A DNA stretch of 64,000 bases from Cupriavidus taiwanensis (GCF_900250115.1 NZ_LT984803.1:1949583-2013582), one strand, 5' to 3'; shown: positions 1-12,087, counted from the first letter of the stretch. Notes: generated by a model not told the origin, from the letters alone. A program made the numbers and translations.

Positions 1-449
1 TTGCCGGCGAACAGCGCGGTCAGCGCGATGCCGGCCACCGCGGTCGGCAGCGCGAACGGCAGGTCGACCAGCGCATCGATCAGGCGCTTGCCGACAAAGC
101 GGTAGCGCACCAGTACCCATGCCACGATCAGCCCGAACACCGTATTGACGATGGCCGCGATCAGCGACGCGCCGAAGCTCAGCTGCAGCGATGCCACCAC
201 GCGCGGCGCCGTGATCGAGTTCCAGAACGCGTCCCACGTCATCGTGAAAGTCTTCAGGAACGTGGCGGATAGCGGCACCAGCACGATCAGCGTCAGGTAG
301 AACAGGGTGAAGCCGAGCGACAGGCCGAAGCCCGGCAGCACGGTGAAGCGCTGCGTGGACGGCCGGCGCGGCGCGGGCGCGGCGCCGGACTCGGGCGCGC
401 GGGGCGCCGCCGGCGGCGGCGCGTCGGCCAGGGAAATGGATGGAGGCAT
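1..449 (-). CDS. cysT: Sulfate ABC transporter permease CysT (3' end outside window)
   Basis: Inner-membrane permease of the sulfate/thiosulfate importer, which works with Sbp or CysP, CysW and CysA. 149 codons are visible from an ATG at 449; the rest lies beyond the window start. A Pro/Ala-rich cytoplasmic stretch (residues 1-35) is followed by membrane segments at about 40-62, 92-113 and 130-149. The segment DLPFALPTAVAG (129-140) is typical of CysT/CysU. The gene is separated from the upstream hydrolase by 155 bases with their own AT-rich promoter-like stretch, so it probably starts a cysTWA unit. Its matching receptor gene sbp sits 7 kb upstream on the same strand. Confidence 0.9.
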   Translation of the reverse strand, partial: MPPSISLADAPPPAAPRAPESGAAPAPRRPSTQRFTVLPGFGLSLGFTLFYLTLIVLVPLSATFLKTFTMTWDAFWNSITAPRVVASLQLSFGASLIAAIVNTVFGLIVAWVLVRYRFVGKRLIDALVDLPFALPTAVAGIALTALFAG

Positions 450-518
450 GTCGTCTCGTCTGTGAGCGGTGCGCTGCCAGGGCCTGGTGGCCCGGTCCGG
501 CACGCCATTCTTTATGGC

Positions 519-536
519 GCCGGCGCATGCGCCGGC
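519..536. repeat. Perfect 18-bp GC palindrome
   Basis: GCCGGCGCATGCGCCGGC is a perfect palindrome in the intergenic space upstream of cysT. A weaker hairpin, GCCAT-N5-ATGGC, lies beside it at 504-518. Neither has a T-tract on either strand. It could be a dispersed GC palindrome or an mRNA 5' structure. Confidence 0.5.
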
Positions 537-562
537 CTACGAGACAGATTTTGCAGAGCCGT

Positions 563-600
563 CTTTATAAAAAGAACGAATCTTTATGAATTTTCTTAGA
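563..600 (-). promoter_or_regulatory. AT-rich candidate promoter/CysB-type region for cysT
   Basis: A strikingly AT-rich block sits in otherwise GC-rich DNA upstream of cysT. On the minus strand it has a TATAAA (564-569) with no good -35, as expected for an activator-dependent promoter. The preceding AT-rich run (570-598) resembles CysB binding regions in general character. The assignment to CysB is inferred from the sulfur genes around it, not from a recognised consensus. Confidence 0.35.
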
Positions 601-604
601 CGGT

Positions 605-1276
605 TTAGATATAAGGGACCGTCGGCGCGACTTCCACGCCCGCCTCCCAAGGGGTTGATGAAGCACTTGGAGCGCCGATGTCCCCGGCCTGGGCGATCCG
701 TTGCACCAGCGTATCGAGCAGCGCGAGGCCTTCCGGCCACTCGCCCAATGCAGAGTCGGCGTTGATATGGCCGAGATGGCCCACGTCGACCAGTTCGCTG
801 CCCCACAGCGTGCCCCACGAGAAGGCGGTGCGCTGCGGCATCCAAGGGTCGTTGCGGCTGGCCGCGAGGATGGTCGGGAACGGCAGCCGGTAGGCGGGCA
901 GCAAGGCCGCTACGCCGAACTTGTCCGGATCCGCAGGCGCTACCAGCAACGCGCCGGCGATGCCGACCGGGTCCAGCGCCGCCTGGCGCAGCGCCGCCAG
1001 GCAACCAAAGCTGTGCGCCACCAGCACGGCGCCGCGCGCGGCCACGCGCCGGGCCCGCATCACCCCTTCGGAAACGCGCTCGGCCCACAGCGGCAGGCTC
1101 GGGCGCGACCAGTCATGCTGCTCGACCCGCTGCCAGTCCGGAAACTGCTGTTCCCAGCGGCTCTGCCAGTGCCCCGGGCCGCTGCCGTGCAAGCCGGGCA
1201 CCGTCAGCACCTGCAGGTGGCGGGGAATTTCCAGCCGCGTGGCGCGGCCTGACACGGTCCTGTCCGATGGCGTCAT
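605..1276 (-). CDS. RBBP9/YdeN-family alpha/beta hydrolase
   Basis: A 223-residue serine hydrolase of the RBBP9/YdeN (DUF676-like) group. The nucleophile elbow is VAHSFG, with Ser89 in the A-H-S-F-G form typical of this family rather than GxSxG. The likely acid is Asp143 (SRNDPW) and the base His170 in VGHLGHIN. The substrate is unknown. Its start codon overlaps the stop of the upstream EAL-domain gene by four bases (ATGA), so the two are translationally coupled and belong to the end of the sulfonate cluster. No signal peptide is visible, so it should be cytoplasmic. Confidence 0.85.
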   Translation of the reverse strand: MTPSDRTVSGRATRLEIPRHLQVLTVPGLHGSGPGHWQSRWEQQFPDWQRVEQHDWSRPSLPLWAERVSEGVMRARRVAARGAVLVAHSFGCLAALRQAALDPVGIAGALLVAPADPDKFGVAALLPAYRLPFPTILAASRNDPWMPQRTAFSWGTLWGSELVDVGHLGHINADSALGEWPEGLALLDTLVQRIAQAGDIGAPSASSTPWEAGVEVAPTVPYI

Positions 1277-2139
1277 ACCGGCTCCTCACTCAGTGCATGC
1301 GATCGGGCGGCGTGCGTAGCCGCCCCCTCCAGCGCGCGCAGGCCGGCCGCGCTCACCAGCCCGCCGGCAAAGGCGCCCTGCCCCAGGCCGATGCCGGCGG
1401 CCTGCAGGCGTTCGATGCTCTCGGCGTCCTGCAGGCGCCGCCCGATCAGGGTGACGCCGGCGCTGGCGGCGCTGGCGCGCAGGCCGGACAGCTGGCGGTC
1501 GGTCCAGGTGCGGCGCATGTCCAGCTTGAGCCAGTCTGGCAGCGCATGCGCCATCAGCGCGCCCGCCTCCGCCGGATCCGAGGCCTGCAGGCTCACCGCG
1601 AAGCCATTGCGACGGTAATTTCCCACCACATGCAGCAGCAGCCCGAGATCATCATTGGCGCTGGCCGGCACCTGGATCACGCAGCGCTCCAGCGGCAATC
1701 CCAGCGACTGCAGCGCGCGCCGGAAGGCCGCGCCGTGGTCGTCGGCCACCGCGGCGAGCAGCCGGTTATGCACGTTCAGCACCAGCTTGTGCGCGCCGTC
1801 CGCGGCAAAGTAATTGATGGCATGCAACAGGCGCGAGAGCCGGTCCAGCGACACCAGCGTGTGATCGTCCGCCGCCATCGCGAACAGCTTCCACGCCGCC
1901 AGGCCGACGCCGTCCTCGGCGTAGGTATGGATGGCGCCTTCATGCGCCACCACCTGCCGGTCCGCCAGCGTGACCAGCGGCTCGAACGCGCTGGTCAGCG
2001 AGCAGTTGAAGAACTGGCCCTGCACCTGCCCGCGCGCATCGCGCCACAGTTGCCGGTCCGCCAGCGGCTGGCCCGGCAGCGATTCGAGATAGCGTTGGAG
2101 CGCGGATGCCGCGCCCGTGGGTTCATGCTCGCCTGGCAT
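1273..2139 (-). CDS. Degenerate EAL-domain protein in the sulfur cluster
   Basis: 288 residues with an EAL (cyclic-di-GMP phosphodiesterase) fold signature but altered catalytic motifs. FEPLV (52-56) and WLKLD (203-207) match the family. The signature Glu-Ala-Leu is EGA (67-69), the usual LxxNxS is LNVHN (121-125), and the DDFGTG loop is replaced near 185-190 (LQASDP). It probably binds nucleotide or a protein partner rather than hydrolysing c-di-GMP; that is inference from missing acidic residues. It lies 184 bases after ssuB and is coupled to the following hydrolase by a 4-base overlap. No sensor domain is attached. Confidence 0.8.
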   Translation of the reverse strand: MPGEHEPTGAASALQRYLESLPGQPLADRQLWRDARGQVQGQFFNCSLTSAFEPLVTLADRQVVAHEGAIHTYAEDGVGLAAWKLFAMAADDHTLVSLDRLSRLLHAINYFAADGAHKLVLNVHNRLLAAVADDHGAAFRRALQSLGLPLERCVIQVPASANDDLGLLLHVVGNYRRNGFAVSLQASDPAEAGALMAHALPDWLKLDMRRTWTDRQLSGLRASAASAGVTLIGRRLQDAESIERLQAAGIGLGQGAFAGGLVSAAGLRALEGAATHAARSHALSEEPV

Positions 2140-2323
2140 GGTGATCCTTGGGTTGACCGGGCCGCTCGGGCCGGAGGTCTGATTGGTGATGGGGGCAAGC
2201 GCGACGCCAGCGGCCGTCCCCTGCTCATGATAGGAGCCTGGCGGGCCCCGGCGTATGAAGAATAAAGAGCGTCGATATGCGCCGCCCGGCGCTAAGGTGC
2301 AAGCCGGGCCGGGCGCGCTGCGG

Positions 2324-3235
2324 TCAGGCCGCCCAGCTCACATGCAGCGGCGCGGGTGCAGCGGGTGCAGCGGGCGCGGCGGCCTGCGCACCAGCGCTCC
2401 CGGCCGGCGGCGCCGGCCGCATCACCCGCTGCAGCACCTCGGCTTCCAGTTGCGCAAAGCCCGCGGCGCCGCGTTCGCGCGGCCGCGCCAGCGCCACGCG
2501 CGTGTCCATGGCGATGCGGCCGTCCTCGATCAGCACGATGCGGTCGGCCAGCGCCACCGCTTCGGCGACATCGTGCGTGACCAGCAGCGCGGTGAAGCCC
2601 AGCCGGCGCCACAGCGATTCGATCAGCGCCTGCATTTCGATGCGCGTCAGCGCATCCAGCGCGCCCAGCGGTTCGTCGAGCAGCAACAGCTGCGGGCGGT
2701 GCACCAGCGCGCGCGCCAGCGCCACGCGCTGGCGCTGGCCACCGGACAGCCGGGCCGGCCACGCCTGCGCGCGCTCGGCCAGCCCCACCTGCGCCAGCAC
2801 CTGCGCCGCTTCGGCGCGGCGTGCGCGCGGCAGGCCCAGCGCCACGTTGTCCAGCACGCGTTTCCACGGCAGCAGCCGCGCGTCCTGGAACATCACCCGC
2901 ACATCGGCCTGACGCGCGCGGCCGCTGGCAGCGGCGTCGCCATCCACGGTGATGCCGCCGCCATCGACAGCTTCCAGCCCCGCCACCAGCCGCAGCAGCG
3001 TGCTCTTGCCGCAGCCGCTGCGCCCGACGATCGCCAGGAACTCGCCCGGCGCCACGTCCAGCGCCACGTTGTGCAGCACTTCGCGGCCGTCGTAGCGCTT
3101 GACCACCTGGCGCACGTGCAATGCCACGCCGCCCGCCGTGCGCGGCGCCTCGGCCACCGGCCGGGCCGCCTCGCGGCGGGCGAGGCCTGCTTCCAGTTCG
3201 GCCAGGGCCGCCTGTTCCACCGGATACATCTGCAT
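2324..3235 (-). CDS. ssuB: Aliphatic sulfonate ABC transporter ATPase SsuB
   Basis: ATP-binding subunit driving sulfonate uptake through SsuC. In order along 303 residues: Walker [10 protein letters not shown] (71-79), Q-loop [10 protein letters not shown], signature LSGGQRQR, Walker B LLLLDEP, and switch His in VTHD. The [11 protein letters not shown] segment is characteristic of SsuB/TauB-type ATPases. An extra 35-residue N-terminus and an Ala/Pro-rich C-terminal tail (roughly residues 272-300) make it longer than E. coli SsuB. The tail is encoded by short GC-rich repeats. It follows ssuC by 36 bases. Confidence 0.93.
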   Translation of the reverse strand: MQMYPVEQAALAELEAGLARREAARPVAEAPRTAGGVALHVRQVVKRYDGREVLHNVALDVAPGEFLAIVGRSGCGKSTLLRLVAGLEAVDGGGITVDGDAAASGRARQADVRVMFQDARLLPWKRVLDNVALGLPRARRAEAAQVLAQVGLAERAQAWPARLSGGQRQRVALARALVHRPQLLLLDEPLGALDALTRIEMQALIESLWRRLGFTALLVTHDVAEAVALADRIVLIEDGRIAMDTRVALARPRERGAAGFAQLEAEVLQRVMRPAPPAGSAGAQAAAPAAPAAPAPLHVSWAA

Positions 3236-3271
3236 CTCGATCTCCTTGCCTTGATTGGGGTGCCGGGCCGG

Positions 3272-4075
3272 TCAGGCCGCGGCGTAGCCCGGATGCCAGC
3301 GCAGCCAGTAGCGCTCCAGCCCGCGCGACAGCCAGTCGGCCAGCTTGCCCAGCAGGGCGTAGAGCAGGATACCCACCAGCACCACGTCGGTTTGCAGGAA
3401 CTCCCGCGCATTCATGGTCATGTAGCCGATGCCCGATTGCGCGGAGATGGTCTCCGCCACGATCAGCACCACCCACATCAACCCGAGCGCGAAGCGCACG
3501 CCCACCAGGATGCCCGGCAGCGCGCCGGGCAGGATGACTTCGCGATACAGCTCCCAGCCGGACAAGCCGTAGCTGCGCGCCATTTCCACCAGCCCCGCGT
3601 CGACCGAGCGGATACCGTGGTAGGTGTTCAGGTAGACCGGGAAAAACACGCCCAGCGACACCAGGAACAGCTTGGCGCTCTCGTCGATGCCGAACCACAG
3701 GATCACCAGCGGGATCAGCGCCAGCGCCGGGATGTTGCGCACCATCTGCAGCGTGCTGTCGAGCAGCGTGGCCGCGGTGCGGAAGGTGCCGGTCAGCAGC
3801 CCCAGCAGCAGGCCCAGCCCGCCACCGACGGCAAAGCCCGCCAGCGCACGCCAGGTGCTGACGCCGACGTGCCGCCACAACTCGCCGGAGCGCGCGAGTT
3901 CCCACGCGGCCTGCACCACCGCCAGCGGGGCCGGCAGCACCCGGCTGGAAAGCCAGCCGTTCTGCGAGGCCAGCTGCCATGCGAGGATCAGCAGCACCGG
4001 CACGATCCACGGAGCCGCTGCGCGCGCCAGTGCCTGCGGCGCCTGGCGCGGCGGAGATGACTGAGGGGCGTTCAT
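3272..4075 (-). CDS. ssuC: Aliphatic sulfonate ABC transporter permease SsuC
   Basis: 267-residue inner-membrane permease with about six hydrophobic segments. A cytoplasmic EAA loop (EMARSYGLSGWELYREVILP) contacts the ATPase SsuB. The motif MVRNIPALALIPLVILWFG is typical of the SsuC/TauC/NrtB group. The gene begins 14 bases after the ssuD stop and is followed closely by ssuB, so the three are surely cotranscribed. Confidence 0.94.
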   Translation of the reverse strand: MNAPQSSPPRQAPQALARAAAPWIVPVLLILAWQLASQNGWLSSRVLPAPLAVVQAAWELARSGELWRHVGVSTWRALAGFAVGGGLGLLLGLLTGTFRTAATLLDSTLQMVRNIPALALIPLVILWFGIDESAKLFLVSLGVFFPVYLNTYHGIRSVDAGLVEMARSYGLSGWELYREVILPGALPGILVGVRFALGLMWVVLIVAETISAQSGIGYMTMNAREFLQTDVVLVGILLYALLGKLADWLSRGLERYWLRWHPGYAAA

Positions 4076-4089
4076 GGCTGTCCTCCACT

Positions 4090-5262
4090 TTAGCTCTGCG
4101 CGGCGCGCGGCACGATGCCGGTCGCCATGACTTCACCGAACGGACCCGACAGCACCTTGCCCGGCAGCGTGTCGAGCTTCGCGCGCACCGAGCGCGGCAG
4201 CAGCGGGAACACCAGCTCGGCAAAGCGGTAGGCTTCTTCCAGATGCGGATAGCCGGACAGCACGAAGGTGTCGATGCCCAACCCCGCGTATTCGCGCATG
4301 CGCTCGGCCACGGTGTGCGGATCCCCCACCAGCGCGGTGCCGGCGCCGCCGCGCACCAGGCCGACGCCGGCCCACAGGTTGGGGCTGATTTCCAGCGCTT
4401 CGCGCGTGCGGCGCGTGCCGCCCGCATGCAGCGCGGCCATGCGGCGCTGCCCTTCGGAATCCATGTTGGCGAAAACGGCCTGCGCGCGCGCCACGGTCTC
4501 GTCGTCCAGCCGGCTGATCAGGTCATCGGCGGCGGCCCAGGCGGCAGCTTCGGTTTCGCGCACGATCACATGCAGGCGGATGCCGAACTTCACCGTGCGG
4601 CCGTGGCGCGCAGCGTGGCGGCGCACGTCGTCCAGCTTCTGCGCCACCGCCGCGGGCGGCTCGCCCCAGCTCAGGTAGGTATCGACCTGCTCGCCGGCCA
4701 GCGCATGTGCCGGCGCCGACGAGCCGCCGAAGTACACCGGCGGATGCGGCTGCTGCAGCGGCGGATAGAGGACAGTGGCCCCCTTCACGCTCAGGTGTGC
4801 GCCCTCGAAGTCCACCTTGCCCCCGCCATGACTGGCGGCCAGGACCTCGCGCCAGATGCGCAGGAATTCGGCCGAGGCCTCGTAGCGCGCGCTGTGGTCG
4901 AGAAACAGGCCGTCGCCCTCCAGCTCGGCGCGATCGCCGCCGGTGACGAGGTTGATCAGCAAGCGGCCGTTGGAGATGCGGTCGAAGGTCGCGGCCATGC
5001 GCGCGGCCAGTGTCGGTGCCATCAGGCCCGGGCGTACCGCGACCAGGAACTTCAGGCGCTGCGTCACTGCAGCCAGCGCCGATGCGACCACCCACGGGTC
5101 TTCGCATGAGCGGCCCGTGGGGATCAGCACCCCTTCATAGCCCAGCGTGTCGGCGGCCACCGCGACCTGCCTGAGATAATCGAAACCGACCGCGCGCGCG
5201 CCTTCGGAAGTGCCGAGGTAGCGGCTGTCGCCGTGGGTGGGGATGAACCAGAAAACTTGCAT
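4090..5262 (-). CDS. ssuD: FMNH2-dependent alkanesulfonate monooxygenase SsuD
   Basis: Cleaves C1 and longer alkanesulfonates to an aldehyde and sulfite, using FMNH2 supplied by SsuE. The 390-residue length fits the family. The N-terminus [14 protein letters not shown] and the segment TGRSCEDPW (Cys53) match the luciferase-like TIM barrel of SsuD closely. The later YFGGSS and TYLSWGEPP segments are also family hallmarks. It sits between ssuA (30 bases) and ssuC (14 bases). The sulfite produced feeds cysteine synthesis, which explains the neighbouring sulfate genes. Confidence 0.95.
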   Translation of the reverse strand: MQVFWFIPTHGDSRYLGTSEGARAVGFDYLRQVAVAADTLGYEGVLIPTGRSCEDPWVVASALAAVTQRLKFLVAVRPGLMAPTLAARMAATFDRISNGRLLINLVTGGDRAELEGDGLFLDHSARYEASAEFLRIWREVLAASHGGGKVDFEGAHLSVKGATVLYPPLQQPHPPVYFGGSSAPAHALAGEQVDTYLSWGEPPAAVAQKLDDVRRHAARHGRTVKFGIRLHVIVRETEAAAWAAADDLISRLDDETVARAQAVFANMDSEGQRRMAALHAGGTRRTREALEISPNLWAGVGLVRGGAGTALVGDPHTVAERMREYAGLGIDTFVLSGYPHLEEAYRFAELVFPLLPRSVRAKLDTLPGKVLSGPFGEVMATGIVPRAAQS

Positions 5263-5292
5263 GTCGTGCTCCTGTTCTTCTTCGCTGGCGTG

Positions 5293-6321
5293 TCAGCGCC
5301 TGGCCTGCTGCTGCGGCGCGTCCCAGCGCGCATCGGCTACCTTGACCGGCTTGGGAATCAGCTTCAGGGAATGGAAGGCGTCGGCAATGCGTTGCTGCCC
5401 GGCCAGCACCTCGGCGCTGACCGGGCGCGCGCCGTACGAGAAGCGCGAGACCGCAAGCGCGAGCACATCGGCCGGCAGCCCGGTCTCACCGCTCAGCACC
5501 GTGGAGGCCTCCTTTGGATTCCTTTGCGCCCAGGTGCCCAGCGTGGCCAGTTCATCCAGGATCAGGCTGACGATCTCCGGCCGAGCCTGCGCATAGGGGC
5601 GCGAAGCCAGGTAGAACTGGTGGTTGCTGACCACGTTCGTGCCATCCGCGCCGCGGCCATCGGCCAGCACGCGCGCGCCCAGCTGCTTCTCGGCCGCGGC
5701 CAGGAACGGGTCCCAGATCACCCAGGCATCGACGGCACCGCGCTCGAAGGCGGCACGCGCGTCGGCCGGCGGCAGGTAGACCGGCTGGATCTCGCTATAG
5801 GGGATGCCCGCCTTCTCCAGCTGGCGCACCAGCAGGTAATGCACGTTCGAGCCCTTGTTCAGCGCGACGCGCTTGCCGCGCAGGTCGGCCACGGAACGCA
5901 GCGCGGAGCCCCTGGGCACGACGATGGCCTCGGCCACCGGTGCCGGCGGCTCGTTGCCGACATAGACCAGCTGCGCGCCCGCGGCCTGGGCAAAGATCGG
6001 CGGCGCCTCGCCGACGGTGCCGAAGTCGACGGCGCCGACGTTAAGTCCCTCAAGCAATTGCGGCCCGGCGGGGAACTCGGTCCATCTGACGGCGATGCCT
6101 TGCGGCGCCAGGCGCTTTTCCAGCGTCCCGCGCGCCTTCAGCAGAGTCAGCGTGCCGTACTTCTGGTAGCCGATACGCAGCACCTTGGGATCGATGTTGT
6201 TCGACTGCGCCTGGGCGCGGCCGGGCAGCAGCCCGTAGGCCAGGCCGGTGGCAAGCACCAGCGCGGCGGTAATCAGGCGGCGGCGCTGGTTTGCCGTGCG
6301 CAGCGGGTTGATCGTTGTCAT
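5293..6321 (-). CDS. ssuA: Periplasmic aliphatic sulfonate-binding protein SsuA
   Basis: 342-residue receptor that delivers sulfonates to SsuBC. A twin-Arg-like basic N-terminus (NQRRR) leads into a hydrophobic signal segment ending near GRAQA (about residue 38). The mature domain starts with IGYQKYGTLTLLKARG, typical of SsuA. The ATG at 6321 has a strong GGAGG seven bases upstream. A 158-base gap from ssuE shows no terminator, so readthrough from the sbp/ssuE side is likely. Confidence 0.92.
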   Translation of the reverse strand: MTTINPLRTANQRRRLITAALVLATGLAYGLLPGRAQAQSNNIDPKVLRIGYQKYGTLTLLKARGTLEKRLAPQGIAVRWTEFPAGPQLLEGLNVGAVDFGTVGEAPPIFAQAAGAQLVYVGNEPPAPVAEAIVVPRGSALRSVADLRGKRVALNKGSNVHYLLVRQLEKAGIPYSEIQPVYLPPADARAAFERGAVDAWVIWDPFLAAAEKQLGARVLADGRGADGTNVVSNHQFYLASRPYAQARPEIVSLILDELATLGTWAQRNPKEASTVLSGETGLPADVLALAVSRFSYGARPVSAEVLAGQQRIADAFHSLKLIPKPVKVADARWDAPQQQARR

Positions 6322-6479
6322 GTGATGTCCTCCATGGCCCGCGCCGATGTGCTGCGGGCCAGATCGATGTCCAGGATGGTTGCGGCAGCAAGCGTCCCTG
6401 CCGGCCCCGCGTGGCGGGTGGCATGGCGTCGCTGCCGTTGCGCCGGGCTGGCCGGCGCCACTACAGTCAATCCATCAGT

Positions 6480-7103
6480 TCAGGCAGGACATCGCTCGGC
6501 CACCGCGACCGCGGCGGCGCGCCGGGCATGGGCGCCGGGCACCACATCAAGCGGCACCGCGATGCGGGAATGGGCCAGCGCATCGCGCATGCGCAGCACG
6601 CCCTCGTCCAGGCGGGCCGTCAGCGCGGCATCGAAGCGCACGCGGCGCGTGCCGGCGGCTTCAACCGCTTCGATCTGCTGGTCCACGGCAAAGATGCCGG
6701 GCAGGACCTGGCGCGAGCCCAGCGCGGACAGCACCGGGCGCAGCGCGTAGTCGATCGCCAGCGCATGGGCCAGGCTGCCGCCGGTAGCGATCGGCAGCAC
6801 GATCTTGTCGCGCAGTCCGGCCTGCGGCAGCAGATCCAGGAAGGCCTTGAGCAGGCCGCTGTAGGCGGCCTTGTAGACCGGCGTGGCCAGCACCACCACC
6901 TGCGCCTCGGACACGGCATGCACCGCGGCCGAGATGACGGGGTCGTCCACATGGGCTGCCAGCAGCGGACCCGCGGGAAGCTCGCGCAGGTCGAGATGGC
7001 GGGTGCGTTCACCGGCAGCCTCGAGCGCCGTGCGCAGGTGCGCCAGCACAAGACCGGAGCGGGACTGGGCCGACGGGCTGCCGGAGAGCGTCAGGATGGA
7101 CAT
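6480..7103 (-). CDS. ssuE: NAD(P)H-dependent FMN reductase SsuE
   Basis: 207-residue flavodoxin-like reductase that supplies FMNH2 to SsuD. The flavin phosphate loop LSGSPSAQSRSG lies at residues 6-17. ATPVYKAAYSGLLK (73-86) and the later LPIATGGSLAHALAIDYAL are nearly identical to the SsuE family signature. An upstream in-frame extension is possible, but the ATG at 7103 is preceded by AAGGAAG and begins exactly at the family N-terminus. First of the ssu genes, 73 bases after sbp. Confidence 0.94.
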   Translation of the reverse strand: MSILTLSGSPSAQSRSGLVLAHLRTALEAAGERTRHLDLRELPAGPLLAAHVDDPVISAAVHAVSEAQVVVLATPVYKAAYSGLLKAFLDLLPQAGLRDKIVLPIATGGSLAHALAIDYALRPVLSALGSRQVLPGIFAVDQQIEAVEAAGTRRVRFDAALTARLDEGVLRMRDALAHSRIAVPLDVVPGAHARRAAAVAVAERCPA

Positions 7104-7176
7104 CGGGGCTTCCTTCTTCTGATGTACCGGTCGCGCCGCGGCCGCCCCACGCGGCCCGGCACGCCGGTCTCGTGGT

Positions 7177-8181
7177 TTATTTCTTGCCGGGCTGGTAGAT
7201 CTGGTCGAACGAGCCGCCGTCGGCAAAGTGGGCCTTCTGCGCCTTCTGCCAGCCGCCAAACACCTCGTCGATGGTGAACAGCTTTACCTTCGGGAAATTG
7301 GCCGCATACTTGGCCGCGACCTTCTGCGAGATCGGTCGGTAGTAGTTCTTTGCCGCGATCTCCTGCCCTTCCTCGGTGTACAGGAACTGCAGGTAGGCCT
7401 CGGCCGCCTTGCGCGTGCCCTTCTTGTCGACCACCTTGTCGACCACCGCCACCGGCGGCTCGGCCAGGATCGACACCGACGGCGCGACAATGTCGAACTT
7501 GTCCGGGCCCAGCTCCTTGATCGCCAGGATGGCTTCGTTCTCCCACGCGATCAGCACATCCCCCAGGCCGCGTTCGACAAAGGTGGTGGTGGCGCCGCGC
7601 GCGCCCGAATCCAGCACCGGCACATGCTTGAGCAGTTCGCCGACGAAGTCGCGCGCCTTGGCATCGTTGCCGCCCGGCTGGCGCAGCGCATAGCCCCAAG
7701 CCGCCAGATAGTTCCAGCGCGCGCCGCCCGAGGTCTTGGGGTTGGGGGTGATCACCTGCACGCCGGGCTTGACCAGGTCGCCCCAGTCCTTGATGCCCTT
7801 GGGATTGCCCTTGCGCACCAGGAACACGATGGTCGAGGTGTACGGCGAGGCGTTGTGCGGCAGGCGCTTCTGCCAGTCGGGCTTGATCAGGCCCTTTTCG
7901 GCGATGGCGTCGATGTCATAACCCAGCGCCAGCGTGACCACGTCGGCGTCGAGCCCGTCGATCACCGAGCGCGCCTGCTTGCCCGAGCCGCCGTGCGACT
8001 GGCGCACGTTCACGGCGTCGCCGCCCTGGGCCTTCCAGGCCTTGGCGAAGGCGGCGTTGACATCGACATACAACTCGCGCGTCGGATCGTAGGAAACGTT
8101 GAGCAGGGTGGCAGCGCCCGCGGTCTGCGCCGCGCCGATTGCTGCCAGGACGGCCAGGCCGATGGCCAGTTTGCGAATCAT
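7177..8181 (-). CDS. sbp: Periplasmic sulfate-binding protein Sbp
   Basis: 334-residue receptor for the CysTWA sulfate importer. The signal peptide ends near AQTAGA (about residue 23). The mature protein begins with [17 protein letters not shown], and [16 protein letters not shown] and [11 protein letters not shown] follow; these form the sulfate pocket in this family. The ATG at 8181 is chosen because it directly precedes the signal peptide; longer in-frame starts have no such logic. It heads the ssuEADCB cluster, while its permease cysT sits at the other end, so sulfate and sulfonate uptake are interleaved. Confidence 0.95.
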   Translation of the reverse strand: MIRKLAIGLAVLAAIGAAQTAGAATLLNVSYDPTRELYVDVNAAFAKAWKAQGGDAVNVRQSHGGSGKQARSVIDGLDADVVTLALGYDIDAIAEKGLIKPDWQKRLPHNASPYTSTIVFLVRKGNPKGIKDWGDLVKPGVQVITPNPKTSGGARWNYLAAWGYALRQPGGNDAKARDFVGELLKHVPVLDSGARGATTTFVERGLGDVLIAWENEAILAIKELGPDKFDIVAPSVSILAEPPVAVVDKVVDKKGTRKAAEAYLQFLYTEEGQEIAAKNYYRPISQKVAAKYAANFPKVKLFTIDEVFGGWQKAQKAHFADGGSFDQIYQPGKK

Positions 8182-8586
8182 CTTGTGTTGCTCCCGTCTG
8201 TCGTGGATGGCGCCTCGCGCCTGTTTGCGTGGCCCGCCTGGCGGGCGGGCTGGTGTCAGGAGCAAGACTACCGACGGGGCAATCCGAACGGAACGAAGGG
8301 TTTCGCCGATCCTTCGCCGTTTTCTGCATAAGATCCGGCGGAAATATGGGCATACCCGCGCCGGGTGCTCGCCGGCGCGGATGGCCGGGACGCGCAGGCG
8401 GCAGGTGGCGCAAGCGGCACGTACCAAAGAAAACGCCCGCACCGGCAAACCGGTGCGGGCGAAGTTTCCATTCTGGAAACGGGTAGACAAGTCATGAAGA
8501 GCGCCCCCGCATCTCCATGACAGGGCAGATCTTATCGGGCCGGCCGCGGCCGCGGCTTGACCAATATCAAGCGGGCGGCAATCCCG
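8182..8586. other. Intergenic region upstream of sbp
   Basis: 405 bases between sbp and the ferritin-like gene. It holds the intrinsic terminator of the ferritin-like gene (8427-8461) and must hold the promoter of the sulfur cluster. On the minus strand a TTATGC-like -10 lies near 8325-8335, but I see no convincing -35 or CysB site. No supportable gene. Confidence 0.4.
8427..8461 (-). terminator. Intrinsic terminator of the ferritin-like gene
   Basis: A perfect 12-bp stem (8434-8445 with 8450-8461, loop CAAA) is followed on the minus strand by TTTTCTTT. It lies downstream of the gene at 8587-9129 and insulates the sulfur cluster from it. Confidence 0.88.
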
Positions 8587-9129
8587 TCAGCCGCCGCCCT
8601 GCCGGCTCAGCAGGTCAGCCATCTCGTCGGCATGCTCCTCTTCCACCGCCAGGATCGATTCCATCAGCCGGCGCGACGTCGGGTCGCGCTCGCCCAGGAA
8701 CTGGATGATCTCGCGGTAGCTGTCGATGGCAATGCGCTCGGCCACCAGGTCTTCCTTGATCATGTCGGTCAGCGAGGTGCCGGCCACATACTCCGCATGC
8801 GAGCGGCTGGTCAGGCCGTCCGGGGCAAAGTCAGGCTCACCGCCCAGCTGGACGATGCGCTCGGCAATCTGGTCGGCATGGCCCTGCTCTTCATTCGAAT
8901 GCGCCAGGAATTCATCGGCCACGCTCTTGGAGTTCGGCCCCTTGGCCATGAAGTAATGTCGACGGTAGCGCAACACGCAGACCAGTTCGGTAGCCAGCGC
9001 GTCGTTCAACAGCTTCAGCACGGTGTCGCGGTCGGCGGCGTAGCCCGCGGTCACCGCCCCTTCGTCGATGTGCTGACGGGCACGCTCACGCAGGGTCTTG
9101 ACGTCTGTGAGGAAAGGCTTGTCGTTCAT
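8587..9129 (-). CDS. Ferritin-like (bacterioferritin/Dps-like) diiron protein
   Basis: 180-residue four-helix protein of the ferritin superfamily. Candidate diiron ligands are spread as expected: Glu in LNDALATELVCVLRY, E-x-x-H in NEEQGHADQ, Glu in DLVAERIAID, and E-x-x-H in VEEEHADEM. It should store or detoxify iron in the cytoplasm. The YRRHYF segment is common in the bacterioferritin-like DPSL group. It is a single-gene unit ending in its own terminator. Whether it forms a 12-mer or 24-mer cannot be told from sequence alone. Confidence 0.85.
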   Translation of the reverse strand: MNDKPFLTDVKTLRERARQHIDEGAVTAGYAADRDTVLKLLNDALATELVCVLRYRRHYFMAKGPNSKSVADEFLAHSNEEQGHADQIAERIVQLGGEPDFAPDGLTSRSHAEYVAGTSLTDMIKEDLVAERIAIDSYREIIQFLGERDPTSRRLMESILAVEEEHADEMADLLSRQGGG

Positions 9130-9310
9130 AAAGGGCTCCTGGGGATGGGGCTGCGTGGGCGCAGCGCCTTGTAGGGAAACTCAAACCTTTTGTGACGCAA
9201 AAAAGGTGCCATTTAAACCGGCCTGCATTTCCTTGGCGACCGCGGGCTTCGGGGCGCATTGCCGCGTGAAATATTTGCACGCGTGCGGACCGCATTACAC
9301 GGCCTCGGCA

Positions 9311-9341
9311 TAAAAAAATCCCTGCGCTCTCGCGCAGGGAT
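9311..9341 (-). terminator. Intrinsic terminator of clpB
   Basis: Stem ATCCCTGCG (9318-9326) pairs with CGCAGGGAT (9333-9341). A run of T follows on the minus strand (9317-9312). It lies 49 bases beyond the clpB stop. Confidence 0.88.
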
Positions 9342-9389
9342 GATTCGGCAGCGCTTGGCGGCGCCCTCTGTTCAGGGGGCGCATCGGCC

Positions 9390-11978
<2,589 letters not shown>

Positions 11979-12087
11979 AAGGATTCCCTCTCTCGGATAA
12001 GGTCGTGTCCTGATGCGCGGGCGCTGGCGCCGGCGGCGGTTGCCGGCGCGCCCGTATGCCCTGCCGGACACTCGATGTCATACCGAA

